A stretch of DNA of 64,000 nucleotides from Heterocephalus glaber. Lineage: Eukaryota; Chordata; Mammalia; Rodentia; Bathyergidae. The position numbers and the translations under genes were made by a program. Shown piece after piece: positions 22,000 to 33,999 of the stretch (positions are counted from its first letter, which is position 1; each line of letters starts with the position of its first letter). The stretch is from contig NW_004624751.1 in assembly GCF_000247695.1 (NCBI RefSeq), forward strand, positions 24,593,187 to 24,657,186. The letters run 5' to 3'. Below the pieces are notes generated by a model. The model ran no database searches. It saw only the letters and a program-made list of their open reading frames with translations, and was not told where the DNA came from.

Positions 22000-24900
22000 G
22001 TCTTTGTGGTACAAATAAAAAAGGAGACAAAATGATTAGCCCCAAAGCCTCATCTGGTTCTCTTTTTCTAGGCCCCCACCATATTCTGCAGATACATGTG
22101 ACCAGGGATCAAGGTCAGCACTCTGAGCTACATCAGAAATAACTGGTTCCAGTACAGACATAAGTAAGAGAGGATAAATTTCAGCGGAGAGAAGTTTGAA
22201 GGCACATCTCTGGGAAAGCTTAATCAATCATCTACTGTTCTTGTTTTCACTCTGCACAGTACTGACTCCCAATATATTAGCTCATGGGTCCCCCAGAGAT
22301 CTGGAGAGCTAATCCAAGGAGAGATAGAAGGACCCATATTTTCAAGACATACATCTTCAAACACTGTCCTCATATGGCATAGTTTGTATATATAGCTGTT
22401 ACTATTTTTAATCTTATACAATTTATGTGCTGCTCTGAGTTATGAAATAGCAATTATTTGAAATGCTATTAAATTCATTATAGTCTTGTAATTAGTTATT
22501 GCCTCTATCATTATATGATAAAAGCGCAAGTATTATTGTATGGGGGCTACTGGAAAATGAATAATGTTTTATGCATTTAAAAAATGTTGGAAACTGCTAT
22601 CCTAAATGATTTTCTGAAGTATATGTTACCAGACAAAACTGCATACACAGAACCCAGTTTCTTGGGAGTAATGAAGATTTACAGCAAACTATTCAACACT
22701 TTCAATCATTCATATTTTATTATTTCTATTCATACCCTTATGTGTCCGCTTTCTGAAAGTTTTATTTCTCAAACAATTATAACTATTTTCTTATTTGGTC
22801 TTTTTATCGTAAACATATGCTACCTATGAAGATGTCTTAATATTTTAAATTAAAAATCTCCTTTCCTCACCATTATTTAGCTTAGGGACGTCTGATTGGG
22901 AATTATAGCTCTGAAGTTTCCACTTATTTTGAGTTTATTTTTACAATGATCAGAATCTCCAACACTAATTTCTCTGCATCACAATAGGTACCTAATCACC
23001 CTTTTTTATTACTTTGGAACAATTAACATTCTTCTTTACTTAGTTTAGAAATAGTATTATAACCAACAATGGCCTTTGTTTCACAACTGGCTGCAAGCCA
23101 GGTAAGTATGATTGATTTTTCTGCAGAAGGAGTTTCGTTTCCCAGTGTTTGCTGAAGTAATCCCCTCAACGAACTTACAGGCACAATGCTGATTTCAGTA
23201 TAGACTTCCTATTGGTCAGTCTCCAGGCTCAAAACTCAATGGGAATTTCAGAGAAAGGGCAGCTGTGATTATGGGAATGACACTGATCTTTTTCTGGTAT
23301 TGGAAAATCTTATGAGAGATGAAAAGTTTAGAAGACAATAAATTGCAACACTTGTAACATTGAAGGAAAAGAAACACTGAGGCTGACAGTGAAATTAGGC
23401 AAAAGTCTACCTAGATAAACCACAGACTTAGCAATGATGTACAACTGACATCTTTGAAATGGGTTCCATATATGATCATTTTCATTTTAATCATTATCAT
23501 TTTACACATGAAATGTGCAATGAAACCAAAGCTTAAAATACCACTTTCTCACTGTGCTTAATGATAGACTTGCACTCATATTTCAAATGCATTATACCAC
23601 AAACGATGGTATGAATCATTCTAAATATCCTATCCTAAGCCCTTTGCTAGATAATTGATCTTTGTAACCAAAGAAACAGTCTTGAATCTCAACCAAGAAA
23701 TGTAAGAGAAAAGTTTCAAGAGAAAAGTAAAGAGTAATTATAAAATGTTTGTCCAAGTAAGTAATACTTGAAAGTGATTATCAAGATCACCTGGGAAATT
23801 TTTTTTAACACAACTTTCCATCTTCCATGATTAAAGTTTCAATTAGTCTTAGGTAGAATTTAGGATCTACACTTTTTCACTCATAGGGTAACTCAAATAA
23901 CCTACCAAATTTGGGTACCTAACCTTCTTGGGGTCCCCCATATAATGTAATCACCCTCGATATTTTTCTGAACACACCAACCAGTGTTACCAATGGCCCA
24001 GCCAAGAACCATCTTTCCCACTTTTCACTCATTTGCCAACAATAAGAGAAATAGTACAGTATGTGCTTAGAAAAACCACATCCAGTAATTATTGGCACTT
24101 GCTGTCTAGATGGATTGTTTAAAATTATCATCTGTTTTGATGATAACTACAGGAACCAGACTTGTTCACTGCTTTCAATTTTAACACTGATACTAACCTA
24201 TGATTAGTTTGGGGCCACTGTGAGTAGTTAGCTTGCTATTTGAAGCAATCATAACAAATCCAAAGAAAGAATGACAAAGTAGGACAAAGAGCTAGCTTTT
24301 GTGTCCTCCCAAGGCCAAGAGGTGTCCCCACAGTGACCATGCCACGGTAATAAGGATGAGTCAGGGCTTGGAAGATCATAGAATCCTAGTGATCCTCAGC
24401 CAGGAACTTTCCTTTGTGTGACACTGATATATCCTCTGGTTGAGTCATTTTAATTCAAAGTAATATGTGTTGTTTGCTATTTGTTTTAGAGACTAGTTGC
24501 AAAAATGATAACTTTTGTTCACACATTAATGGAAACACCCTGGTGTTCTAGAAATCTAGATAAAAGTCAACATCCTCATAAGGATTTTTGCATCTTCCCT
24601 GGACTATTTTGCCTCTTCCCAGAATTGCTGAAAGAACTTTAGTCTCAAACGTTGCGTGAAATTTAGTAAAATTGATTCAAGATGTCAGAGATTATGGAAA
24701 GTCATTCTATGGATTAAGAATTCCACCACCAGCTGCCCAGTTCCCCTCATTACTCTCACCATCACTCCCCTGTCCATCGCCCCTCCACCCCAGCTCTGAA
24801 ACCTGGCCAAGCAGTTCCAAAGTCTCGATATGAAGTGGGATATAGTATTTAGAGACATGATCTCCAGGCACACTGGATTTAAAACCCACCATGATCAGCA

Positions 24901-25860
24901 CAATGCCTTTAGAGAAGACTATTGGCTATTAGATACACCATTTGTTAACTGGAAATGATATTGGAATTTTCTCCTCTGGGTTTTTGGAAAAATGATATGA
25001 GATCATACATTAAAGCACAAAGCAAAAAAAAAAAAAAATTGGAACGTGATAAGTACTCCCAAATATTTACCCAAGGGTCACTTAATAGTTGATGAGCCAC
25101 TGAGCTATGAAATGATGCAATTGATCTTCTCCTTGCCTCATAAAGGCGAATCAGAAACGAAACCAGCTCAGAGAGTATTTTTTAATATTAATACTCAAAT
25201 ACCAGAAGATTTATACCAGTGATCTCAAAAAATTTGCAGTTCAGTTAGCAATACACTACAATCACATGAAACAGGGAATGTGAGAAGCAATCTACGTGAT
25301 GATGAAATTAATAAAATAAAAAATAGAAGTTAAGCAAAATCCTATTGAGTAATGATATTCAAGGAAAGCATTTGGGAAAAGACATTTTGAATTTAATGCT
25401 AAAAGTGAGAAGTAACCAATTTGCAGTGACAGAGAAGAATGTTTCAAATAAAGGACGTTGTTAGGAACACCCTTGACATGGCTGGAAGTAGTTACAGTGA
25501 GAAGGAGGAAGGGTAGATGGGAGCAGTGATAGCCAGAGGGGAGAGTTTGTGGAGTCCTCTGGCCACTTGCAGCTATGAGTTTCCAACAGAGAATGGAGAG
25601 GAGGAGAAGAAGGCAGGCTTCAGTGAATCAGCAGTGTGTGCCTTGTGGGAGTGTGGAGTACGGGCCTTGGGGGAGTAAATGCAGGCAGAACAAGTGGATC
25701 AAATCATATTCCTGAAATAATTTCATGACAATATTTAATCGAGGTTTCTATCATTTCATATCAGAATCATTCCTTCTGTGACTGCAGTAATGAAGTCCAC
25801 GTGCACTGGGAGAGGGAGGAAGTATGGAAACCAACAAAGGAAAAAAGCAGGGCCTGGTTA
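22000..25860. other. Gene-poor intergenic DNA
   Basis: A long AT-rich stretch. Short frames such as 22584-22829, 23919-24131 minus and 24685-24901 minus have no recognisable domains. At about 23765-23910 there is a possible MER5-like relic ('gattatcaagatcacctggg'). A poly-A run lies at 25024-25038. Confidence 0.45.
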
Positions 25861-25865
25861 AAGAA

Positions 25866-26060
25866 AGCAATCAGATCTATATTCAGATCCTAGCTTCACC
25901 AATTTCCAACTAGGTGACCTTGGGTAAGATACTTAACCCCTCTCAGCTTCAGGATCCTTCTGGATAAAACCTGGATAATACCCAGTATGCCCAGTTCATC
26001 TAATATTAAAGGTAGCATGTAAAGCACAATGCCCTGCACACAATAAGCACTTCATAAATG
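25866..26060 (+). repeat. MIR relic, nearly full length
   Basis: Shows the MIR order: 'cagatcctagcttcaccaat', 'aggtgaccttgggtaagata', 'acaatgccctgcacacaata', then 'agcacttcataaatgctaga'. Confidence 0.75.
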
Positions 26061-26243
26061 CTAGATATTACTATGGCACACAGAGCAGGCAATAGAATCC
26101 AAACAACATGAAAAATGTAGTCTAGAGTTGGGAGTATTCAAAGATCCTATCAGAAGCTTCAAAAAAATTCCTTTGTTTTAGAACTGTATTCTAAAAACAA
26201 AACAAAACAATTCTTGTATGACATGCCAGCTCCTCAGGGTTTG

Positions 26244-26261
26244 TCTTCCCCCTAGTGGTCA
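26244..26261 (-). promoter_or_regulatory. CTCF-like motif
   Basis: The minus strand reads TGACCACTAGGGGGAAGA. This agrees with 16 of 18 positions of the commonly quoted CTCF consensus YGRCCASYAGRKGGCRSY. Prediction from motif only. Confidence 0.5.
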
Positions 26262-26314
26262 GATAAGCCCACTTCAGGCGTGAAGGCTGGACAAAGCCTC
26301 TGAACATCTGATTT

Positions 26315-26400
26315 CATTGACCAGAAACCCAAGTCCTGAGGAGGTAAAGTGACCTTCCCAAGGTCATAGTATTTAAAAAGCAGTGTTATAATCCAGGTCT
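26315..26400 (-). repeat. MIR fragment
   Basis: The segment 'gaggaggtaaagtgaccttc' then 'ccaaggtcatagtatttaaa' matches a reversed MIR core. Confidence 0.6.
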
Positions 26401-26967
26401 TGGGCACTTCTCTTTTAGTTTCTTCCAACCACCCAAAAGGCTAGAAGGAGATGTAAATTTAAGCAGGAAGTTTAATGTTTACAAAGAACAGGCCTCCCTC
26501 ACTCCACTGTACTTACGCAGTAAGATCTATTTTCTTTTTGTAACAGAGAGATTTTAACAAGACCTTCCTGGCACTTGCCTGAGCCAGGCAAAACTGTTGA
26601 AAACAAAGGGAAATCTGTGGTGCTTGTGATCAGCCACAGCTGGGCTCCATGGGGCTAACAGAGACAAGTTAATGCATATTAAGGAATTCCTGACTTAGCG
26701 GGTCATCAAGAACATTTTTTTATCAGGAAGCTGACCTGGGAAGGAAAAAAGGGATGAATGCCCTCTTCCTGTGAGGAGGTGTTGGGCTAGGGATGGTTTG
26801 CAGCCCAGCCAGATTAACTGATTTAAACTGGCTGTGTCTCTTACTTGCTCTGTGGGCTTTGCCTAATCTTCAAAGCTAGATTTTGTCATCTGCAAAAGTC
26901 AGGTTTGAGAACTTGTATTTGAGTACCAAATGGCCATATTTTCCAAGCATAAATGTTTTGCATACTG

Positions 26968-27350
26968 CTGTGCTTTGGATACTGAATGCCCCCCAGCCAA
27001 GGCCAATGTGTGGAGGTTTGGTCCCCAGGGTGGCACTATTGGAAAGTAGTGGAAACTAAGAGGCAGGGCCTGGTAGGAGGTCTTTAAGCCATCAGGGGGA
27101 GGTGTCCTAGAAGGAGAATATGTGACCCTGGTCCCCTCATTATTATCTTTTGCTTCCTGGCCATGAAGGAAGCAGTTTGCTCTGCCATATGCTCCCCACC
27201 ATTGCTGTCCAACAACCCCAACACAGGCCTAAAAGCTATGGATCCATCTGACCATGAACAGGAACCTCTCAAACCAAGAGTCAAAATGAACTTTTCTGCT
27301 TTATACATTAATATCTCAGATATTTTGTTACAGTGACAGAAAGTCAGCAT
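26968..27350 (+). repeat. MaLR-like LTR, copy 4
   Basis: Opens 'tgctgtgctttggatactga', contains 'atctgaccatgaacaggaac' and 'aaaatgaacttttctgcttt', and closes 'acagtgacagaaagtcagca'. The same architecture as the other copies, diverged. Confidence 0.65.
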
Positions 27351-27704
27351 AAATATAATAGAACTTCATATAAATGTAAGTTGTTAACATTTTCACATTG
27401 CACTAAAAGGTGAGTATAAAATCTACAACTTTGGAAAAGAAAGGTTTATAATCACCGTGGTTCTATTGTGAGAAAGTCTTTTAACCTTTCTGTGCCTCTT
27501 TACTCAACTGAAAATATAAATACTTTATAAATTAATGAGAATTCATAGCTCAATGTCTAGGTGTTCAAAAATGTTATTTGAATTTAAAATGAAAACAACC
27601 CACCCTCACTTTTCTTCCTCTCCTTGTCTACCCTTTAAAACTGATAGGTCTCCCACTATCTCAGCAGCTATTATGTATAGTAGCTGCCCCTTCCTATTGT
27701 GCCT

Positions 27705-28047
27705 TGTCCCCGCCCTTGTGTGACATCACACCAAGATGGTTGCTCCCACCAAAGAACAAACCTTTCTTCCCAGCATGCCCCTGTTCCCACCTAGAGAATA
27801 ACCTAATACTGGTTCACCTCCTACCACCTAGTGACATCACCGGCTCCTCCATTCCCTAGCCACTACCTCACTCAACCCCACCTCAGCTCCTACAAGCCCT
27901 ACCCCCGCTCCTATAAAAGGCACTTGCCATCCCAGCCATAATGCTTTTGTCTCTCCTTTGTTCAGAGACAGCCCAGCAGATCTGTTCCCCTAATAAAGGC
28001 TTGCTGTGGCCTGGTCTGGTCTTGGTTTTCGGCCCTTTTACCTGACA
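27705..28047 (+). mobile_element. Probable ERV LTR
   Basis: An LTR-like unit with TGTC...GACA termini, a TATA box (cctataaaagg, about 27910-27920) and AATAAAG about 80 bp downstream (near 27991), followed by a short GT/CT-rich stretch. The end coordinates are approximate because I could not find a matching flanking duplication. Confidence 0.6.
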
Positions 28048-28049
28048 AA

Positions 28050-28685
28050 AACTAAATTTCAACTTGAAGTTTTGGTTAGAGGCTTGGTTGGCAGGTATGA
28101 CTGAAGCCACTCAAACAGCTCTGCAGATTTACAGATGAATAAATTATGGTTTGCAGTACAGACTCATCTATGGTTCCACCTGAATGTTCCCATTTTCTAT
28201 AGCTTTATATGGGATAAGGAGAGTTTCTGCTCTGACACTTTTTTTAAAGTATGACTGAGCTAGACCATGGTCCTCATGTCTGGTGACAAGTCCTGTCCTC
28301 ATTAGCTCTTACATGTTCCATAATTAGCACCGTGGATCCCAATTACTTCTCTTATCAATGATGATAACACAGAGGGAAGAAGCTGAGGGGCCATGATAAG
28401 GAAAGAGCATAAAAGCAGCAGGCTGATGGTTACCACAGGTGAGCAGCTAGGAGTAAACAGGGAGGAAATGCTGATTCAAGAATACATGGATTCAGTTAGA
28501 TAGTATTGCAGATAGGTAAGTTAATTAGATGTCTTGTAGGCAGTTAGACAAGGCCAGCCCACAAGGAGTCAACATGGAGGACAGTGAAGACACTTTCACT
28601 GAAGGCCAGCATTATAAAAGGAGAGAAACTACCACATCCCTGTAGGATGAATAGCAGTGATTGATATTCTAAACAGGTATCAATC
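28050..28685. other. Unassigned intergenic DNA
   Basis: No gene or confident repeat. The frame overlapping the LTR end (27883-28110 minus) is not supported. Confidence 0.4.
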
Positions 28686-28688
28686 ACC

Positions 28689-29249
28689 TGTGTGGGGGCC
28701 AAGGTCTTAACCCAGCCTTTCCAGGAAATATCCCTGACCCACCCTTACTGAAAATCCTTGTACCCTTGCTATGGGACTTGCTCCCCCATTTGGCTCCCAT
28801 TTAATCAATATTACCTGGGTGACTGTACTTGTCATCTTATTGGTTGTTCATGGTTTTGCCCCACCTCATGCCCACCTTGTAAATTTCCACTGGGTCTTTT
28901 TTTTTTTTTTTTGGTACCGGGGATCAAACTCGGGACCTTGCACTTGCAAGGCAGGCTGCAGAACCACTGAGCTAAATCCCTGGCCCTCCACTGGGTCTTA
29001 TAGTTTTGTCCCACTTTGTACCCACCTCACCACATGGCTTTGCTGTAAAACATCTTTGAAAAGTAGGGTGAGCAGGCAACCCACTTTCCAGTCCCCCTTC
29101 TGTCTCTCTTAGAGGCTTTCTTTCTCTCAATAAATTTTTCCTACTCTTAACTTCCATTATTCCTAGAATTCATTCTTCAATTTTAGAGAACACAAACTCT
29201 CATTTCGGATATCTAATAGGTTTGGGAGTTACATCTCTTCCCCCTATAA
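28689..29249 (+). mobile_element. Probable ERV LTR split by an ID SINE
   Basis: A C/T-rich LTR-like sequence begins TGTGTGGGGG and runs to about ...CTATAACA, with AATAAA near 29129-29134. An ID SINE interrupts it at 28899-28986. Limits are approximate and no matching target duplication was identified. Confidence 0.55.
28899..28986 (-). mobile_element. ID-type SINE nested in LTR
   Basis: Reverse ID element (ggtaccggggatcaaactcg ... accactgagctaaatccctgg) flanked by tccactgggtctt at 28886-28898 and 28987-28999. Open frames running through it on either strand are not genes. Confidence 0.95.
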
Positions 29250-29510
29250 CAATAGGAGGAACAGGCTTCAGTGATCTATTGTGCAGAATGATGACTATAA
29301 TAAATAATATCATATATATTTGAAAATTGCTAAAAGAATAGACTTTAATTATTTTCACCACAAAAATATCTATGAGGTAATAGATGTCTTCATTAGTTTG
29401 GTTAATCATTCTACATTTCAAACATACATCAAAATATCACATTATATTCCATAAATGCATACAATTATTATTCATCAATTAAAAATAAAAATTTTAAAAA
29501 ATAAAGTACC
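29250..29510 (+). repeat. L1M-type 3' end
   Basis: Ends 'aatatcacattatattccat', 'aaatgcatacaattattatt', then 'caattaaaaataaaaatttt', the order of an old mammalian L1M 3' UTR. Confidence 0.7.
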
Positions 29511-29519
29511 TAATATAAA

Positions 29520-29715
29520 CTGACATTTTGTGCCAAGAACTGTCCTACACCAAAAATAAAGTCAGCTAATGCTCATAAACATTTCATGCTCTGTGGACTA
29601 TCATGAGCTTCATTTTACAGAGGAGAAAACAGAGACAAATTACAGTGACTTGCACAGAGAGTGAGAAGACTGGTAAAAGCAGCAATTTGATGCCAAAACC
29701 TGCACTCAACCTCTC
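29520..29715 (-). repeat. MIR relic
   Basis: Reversed MIR: 'tgccaagaactgtcctacac', 'ttcattttacagaggagaaa', then 'agtgacttgcacagagagtg'. Confidence 0.7.
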
Positions 29716-29719
29716 TGCT

Positions 29720-31300
29720 AGATTGCTTCTCATTATACAAACAGATCATGCAAATAACCGTAAGTATGAAGAAAAACAATCAGCTCCAATGTTGTCAAGA
29801 ATGTCACACTGGTAGATAAGGGGTCACAGGCTGTTTTAGGATTGAACCTTTGGTCTAAGTACACAACTCTAAATTTCCAACTAGGAAGTCCTATCTGTAG
29901 ACCAGGCAACAGTGTCCTTAAAATAGGCCACTGCCAGGTAAAGATTCTTCTGAAGTACACATCGTATTTTATAAATAGGATTTACATATGCTTAAAATAT
30001 TGCATTATAAAATGACTACTAATTTACCAATGAAATTACCTAACCTTGACTCTCCTTCATCCATGACCACCACACTGCCAATAAAACCACCATTCCTAAG
30101 CTACCATGCTTTTGTCATGTGCTCCTTTTGGTAAAGTAGAACTATACAAAATGGGAAATCTGTCTGCTATGACCAATTGGGAACATTTGGACTCTGGATT
30201 ACAGAGTTATGTTAGTCTCCCAAACAAATCCTATGCTCTTGGATCCCTTTTCCTTCAATGACTGCCCACTATGGCAGTCCATCAGGATGTCTTCCCGCTC
30301 TGTCCAGATGAATTACCATGGAGTAAATGAAACTTGAGGTTCAGGTCCCTTTCTTAGAAAGTAATATGTGTTGACATGGTCATAAATTGTGTACTTTGCT
30401 GTCTTGATACATGAATGTCTTACAGAAGAGGCCTATGCTCCTCATGCTGCCCTGCCCCATCGTGTCATCATGTGAAGGCACAGGTCAAAGGAGATGCAGA
30501 TGGCCCACTTTAGAGCTCTCTGGCAGTAGGAAAAAAGACCAAGGCTTGAAATGAACAGAATCAGAAGCTAGTCAGTTGAAAATTCTTCCAAATCTTTCTG
30601 GTCATAAATGAAGGAATTTTCAGAGTTTTCCAGTACCGAGATTCTTCAAAATTTGCATGGCATGACAAAAAAAAAGTGAACCTGAAAGAAATGTATAAAT
30701 TGTTGAAAGTTTGTTCAACCATGATAAAGGAAAGACTAGGTCGTCTGTTTAAAAATGTATTACCCCATCAGAGATGTATAAAGAAGCAATCACAATATGT
30801 AGCCAAGACTCTAGGGAAAAACTCTTCTAAAGATGCATCAGGATGTTAATGAATAAAAATGTCCTTACTGGAGTTTAATGCTTCACAATTTGTCAGTGCT
30901 TCAAAATTTGAAATTTTGAGGGATTTTTCTTCTTTTAAATGTTTACTTTTGTCCTAAGTTATATTTTCACTTAAAGAAGATGACAAATTCTCCTAAGCTT
31001 CCAGCTCTGTCAGTCTGCATCTGCCAGTTTCTGCACACTCCCCTAGTCTCCTCACACACGGGTCTGCCCCCCAACCTGGTAGGTACATTCCTCCCCTAGA
31101 CGTGGCACCTCTCTCTCACTTCATGCAGGTGTGTGCTCAGATGTCCCCCTTATCAACAATCTCCCCAAGCAAAGTCCTCTCTAGAACAGACTCCTTATTC
31201 CCCACCAGCTTGATACACTGCATGTCACAGCTCTGCCACCTGACACATGTGTGGGGTCTCTCACGGTAAGAGACACTCCAACTAAGGGTCACTTCATCTG
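29720..31300. other. Intergenic DNA without recognised genes
   Basis: No coding signal. Open frames at 29603-29815 and 29733-29960 minus have no domain, and the first overlaps a MIR. Confidence 0.45.
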
Positions 31301-31309
31301 TGCATCTGC

Positions 31310-31376
31310 TTTGTGAGATCAAGACCTGGCACATAGTAGGCACTTGATGAATACTCACAGGCTGAATGAACAAAAA
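31310..31376 (+). repeat. L2 3'-end relic
   Basis: 'cctggcacatagtaggcact' then 'tgatgaatactcacaggctg' followed by aatgaaca is the typical L2 3' terminus. Confidence 0.7.
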
Positions 31377-31399
31377 AATGTGAGTCTATTCAGTAATCT

Positions 31400-31625
31400 C
31401 TCCTACTCTGAGGTTTTGTTTTCCATAATTTTCAGTTACCCATGATCAACAGTGGTCTTTGTTCAGCATATCCACACTCTAAATTATTTGCCTATTTAGT
31501 CACTTGGTAATCAGATCGACTTCAAGGTATCAGGTATCGTAGTGCCAATACTTTTGGTTACTACAGTTTCAGACATTCACTGGGGGTCTTGGAACACATC
31601 CCCCATGGATAAGGGGAAACTACTG
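31400..31625. repeat. Tigger-like DNA transposon relic
   Basis: The right end, read in reverse, is 'agtagtttccccttatccat' then 'gggggatgtgttccaagacc', the terminal pattern of Tigger-type pogo/mariner elements. The left limit is uncertain. Confidence 0.6.
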
Positions 31626-31937
31626 TCTGTGTGTGTAGATACATGGATATATAGTTGACATATATTATTTATACTTCTTTAACTGTAATTATATATTATA
31701 TACTATTAAATATGTATTATATTGATGTTAAACATATTGCTCAATATTATAGGGTATATTATACAATATTAAATGATAAATATCAAAAACATATTATTAC
31801 ATCTGCAATGAAGGATTGCTCTGCCTAATGGGAGCTCTCTGGACTCCATTGGCCCTGAAAGCCCAAGTTAAAGGAGGACCAGAAGCTGTCAGTCATCCTC
31901 CTGGGGCTCCTATGCCTTTGCCCACTGAGGTCATTGC

Positions 31938-32110
31938 ATTTTTTAATTTTTATTTTTATCAGTACACGTTTGCAGTAGTGATTATATTCATCGTGGGGAG
32001 TTGGTACACCAACTCATCTTAATTTCTGTTACATCCCTTTACCTGCACCCTCCCTCCATCCCTTGATCCCCTTCTTATTATTCCAGCAATCTACTCTTCT
32101 TTCTCCTACA
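31938..32110 (-). repeat. Older L1 3' end
   Basis: Reversed L1 tail related to the segment at 34183-34390. The two share a 'ttat.agtacacgt/ttattagtatgtg' start, then 'attcatcgtggggagttgg' / 'attcattatggggtgttgg' and a C-rich 'cctccatcccttgatcccc' block. Confidence 0.65.
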
Positions 32111-32164
32111 AGGCCAAGATTTAAAATAAAACAAAATAAAATAAAACTTATATTTAAAACCTTG

Positions 32165-32610
32165 CAATGTGCAAAGTCAGAAGCCGCGTTCCTGACAATA
32201 CTCGCCTCTCCCACTGAAAAAGAAACGACAGGAGCAAAGGCCCCCACGAAGAGGGCTGGCTCATTAGCTGGGGGAACACTGAGAAGCCTGGGACACAGCG
32301 GCCTCCATCAAAGCCTGCAGCTCGCTCCGGGACGACCGCAGGCTTCCGGAGCCGAACGCTAAATCCGCGGGTGCAGACCGCGCCCCAAAGCTGAAGGCCC
32401 CGGAGGAGCAGGGGGCAGCGCAATGCCCCGTTAATCCTTCAGCCAGTGTCCATGAGGACTCGGTGCGCGGTGTCCCCAGACTACTACTGTAGGACTACTG
32501 GGTAATGCAAAAGCTGATTTAAATTATAAAACAGAAAGGAAGGGGGCGGGAGGAGCCGCTGACTCTTCCTCCATCTGTACTCACACTGCCACCTAGTGTG
32601 CAGAGTACGT
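32165..32610. promoter_or_regulatory. CpG-rich patch (possible promoter/enhancer)
   Basis: This stretch has many CpGs (ccgcg, tcgctccgggacgaccgc, ccggagccgaacg, tccgcgg, gaccgcgcccc, ggtgcgcggtg) in otherwise CpG-poor DNA, plus a GC box (agggggcggga, about 32541-32551). A CTCF-like motif closes it at 32585-32602. No gene with a recognisable first exon adjoins it. A non-coding RNA promoter or distal element are both possible. Confidence 0.5.
32585..32602 (-). promoter_or_regulatory. CTCF-like motif
   Basis: The minus strand reads TGCACACTAGGTGGCAGT, agreeing with 16 of 18 positions of YGRCCASYAGRKGGCRSY, including the central AGGTGGC. It has the same orientation as the site at 26244-26261. 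Motif-based prediction. Confidence 0.55.
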
Positions 32611-32614
32611 AAAA

Positions 32615-33450
32615 GAGCCACACAGAGATTTAGGAAATCCCTGATTTACTAAAAACTTTTATTAAGTGCCATTTCTTGGTGATTTTCCAAATTTGTGCTG
32701 ATTCCGTTTCATCTCAAAAGCTGAAGTAGTTTTTAGAAAACAGCTTAATTTATCCTTTCTTTCAAAATTCAGATTTCACTATTCCCCTAAGAGTTAACAT
32801 CCATCCTTTTATTTGCCAGCCACTTTTCCTAAGGGCTTTACCTGAATGCACTGAGTTCATGGTCGCGGGAAGCTCCTTCGAGAGGCTATTGGCAACCTTC
32901 GTTTACTTTAGGTTTGCACATAAAATAAGGCAGAGAGACTGTGAGGCCGTGGAGGTTACACGTGGAGGAAGAGACTAAGGCCCACAGTGAATTCCCAAGA
33001 CTGCTGTCTAAGCCTTCACCCCATCCCGCTTCTCATTCTAAGCACTAATTGCCATGAAAACATTAAAAATAATCAGAAAACTTGGTTAGACCCCTCCAGG
33101 ACTTGGGAAACAAATACAGCTTGTGGGGCATAATTATGGGGGAGATTTTTATCTGATCACCAGCAGCTTTTCGCATGGAGATTGGTGTATCTGAGTGTAA
33201 CTTCCTGCTCCAGGTGAATTATAACAAAACAACAGAAAGAGTGCCACAGCTAACACTCCAACTCCAACTCTCAACAGATGCAAATTTGTTTTTATTGCAA
33301 TCTCCTTCACAGTCTTAAAAGTATCCATATTAGTGAAAACAGGTAAGGTGAGAGTGCTATGAACAGGGAATGAAAAGACCTAAGATGCCTTGTGTGAAGC
33401 ACCTTTGTGAGTTTATTTTTGTAACCTGAGTTTCTGGGACTAACATTTTT
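32615..33450. other. Intergenic DNA without recognised genes
   Basis: No coding signal and no confident repeat. Confidence 0.45.
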
Positions 33451-33454
33451 TATC

Positions 33455-33538
33455 CTTTTTTTTGGTGCCGGGGATCGAAATCAGCGACTTTGTGCTTGCG
33501 AGGCAGGCGGCGGAACCACTGAGCTAAATCCCCGGCTC
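33455..33538 (-). mobile_element. ID-type SINE
   Basis: Reverse ID copy (ggtgccggggatcgaaatca ... accactgagctaaatccccgg), with CpGs still present in the body, which suggests a fairly young insertion. Confidence 0.9.
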
Positions 33539-33589
33539 ATCTTTTTAAACAAGGCATCTCAGTTTAGAAAAGAGAAGCACATAGCCCCC

Positions 33590-33992
33590 ACTAGGCATTA
33601 TGTGATGGCTCTTAGTTGGATTGAGAAACACATAGAAATTAATAAACCACACTTCTAGGAGAGCGTGTGGGGTGTTTCCAGAGGCTAATAGGCATGTTGG
33701 ACAGCAAACGGGGCAAGGAGATCTACTCTGAATGTGGGTAGCACCATCTAATAGGCTGGGGACCGATGGGACCACTGCAGGACAGGCTCTTCCTCTAGCT
33801 CTCTGCTTAACAGCTGCCATGAACTGAGCAGCTTCCTTCCACCAAGCCCTTTCACCATGGTGTTTCTGTCCCTCCAGTTTCTACCTAAAAGCAATGGAGC
33901 CAGGTGACTACAGACTAAACCATGAACCAAATGAACCTTTCCTCTTTTGTCATCCTCAAGTACTTTGTCACAGTGACAGAAAACTAACAGCA
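33590..33992 (+). repeat. MaLR-like LTR, copy 5
   Basis: Contains 'aacagctgccatgaactgag', 'caatggagccaggtgactac' and 'aaatgaacctttcctctttt', and ends 'agtgacagaaaactaacag'. Two minus-strand open frames across it are not genes. Confidence 0.65.
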
Positions 33993-33999
33993 TATTTAT

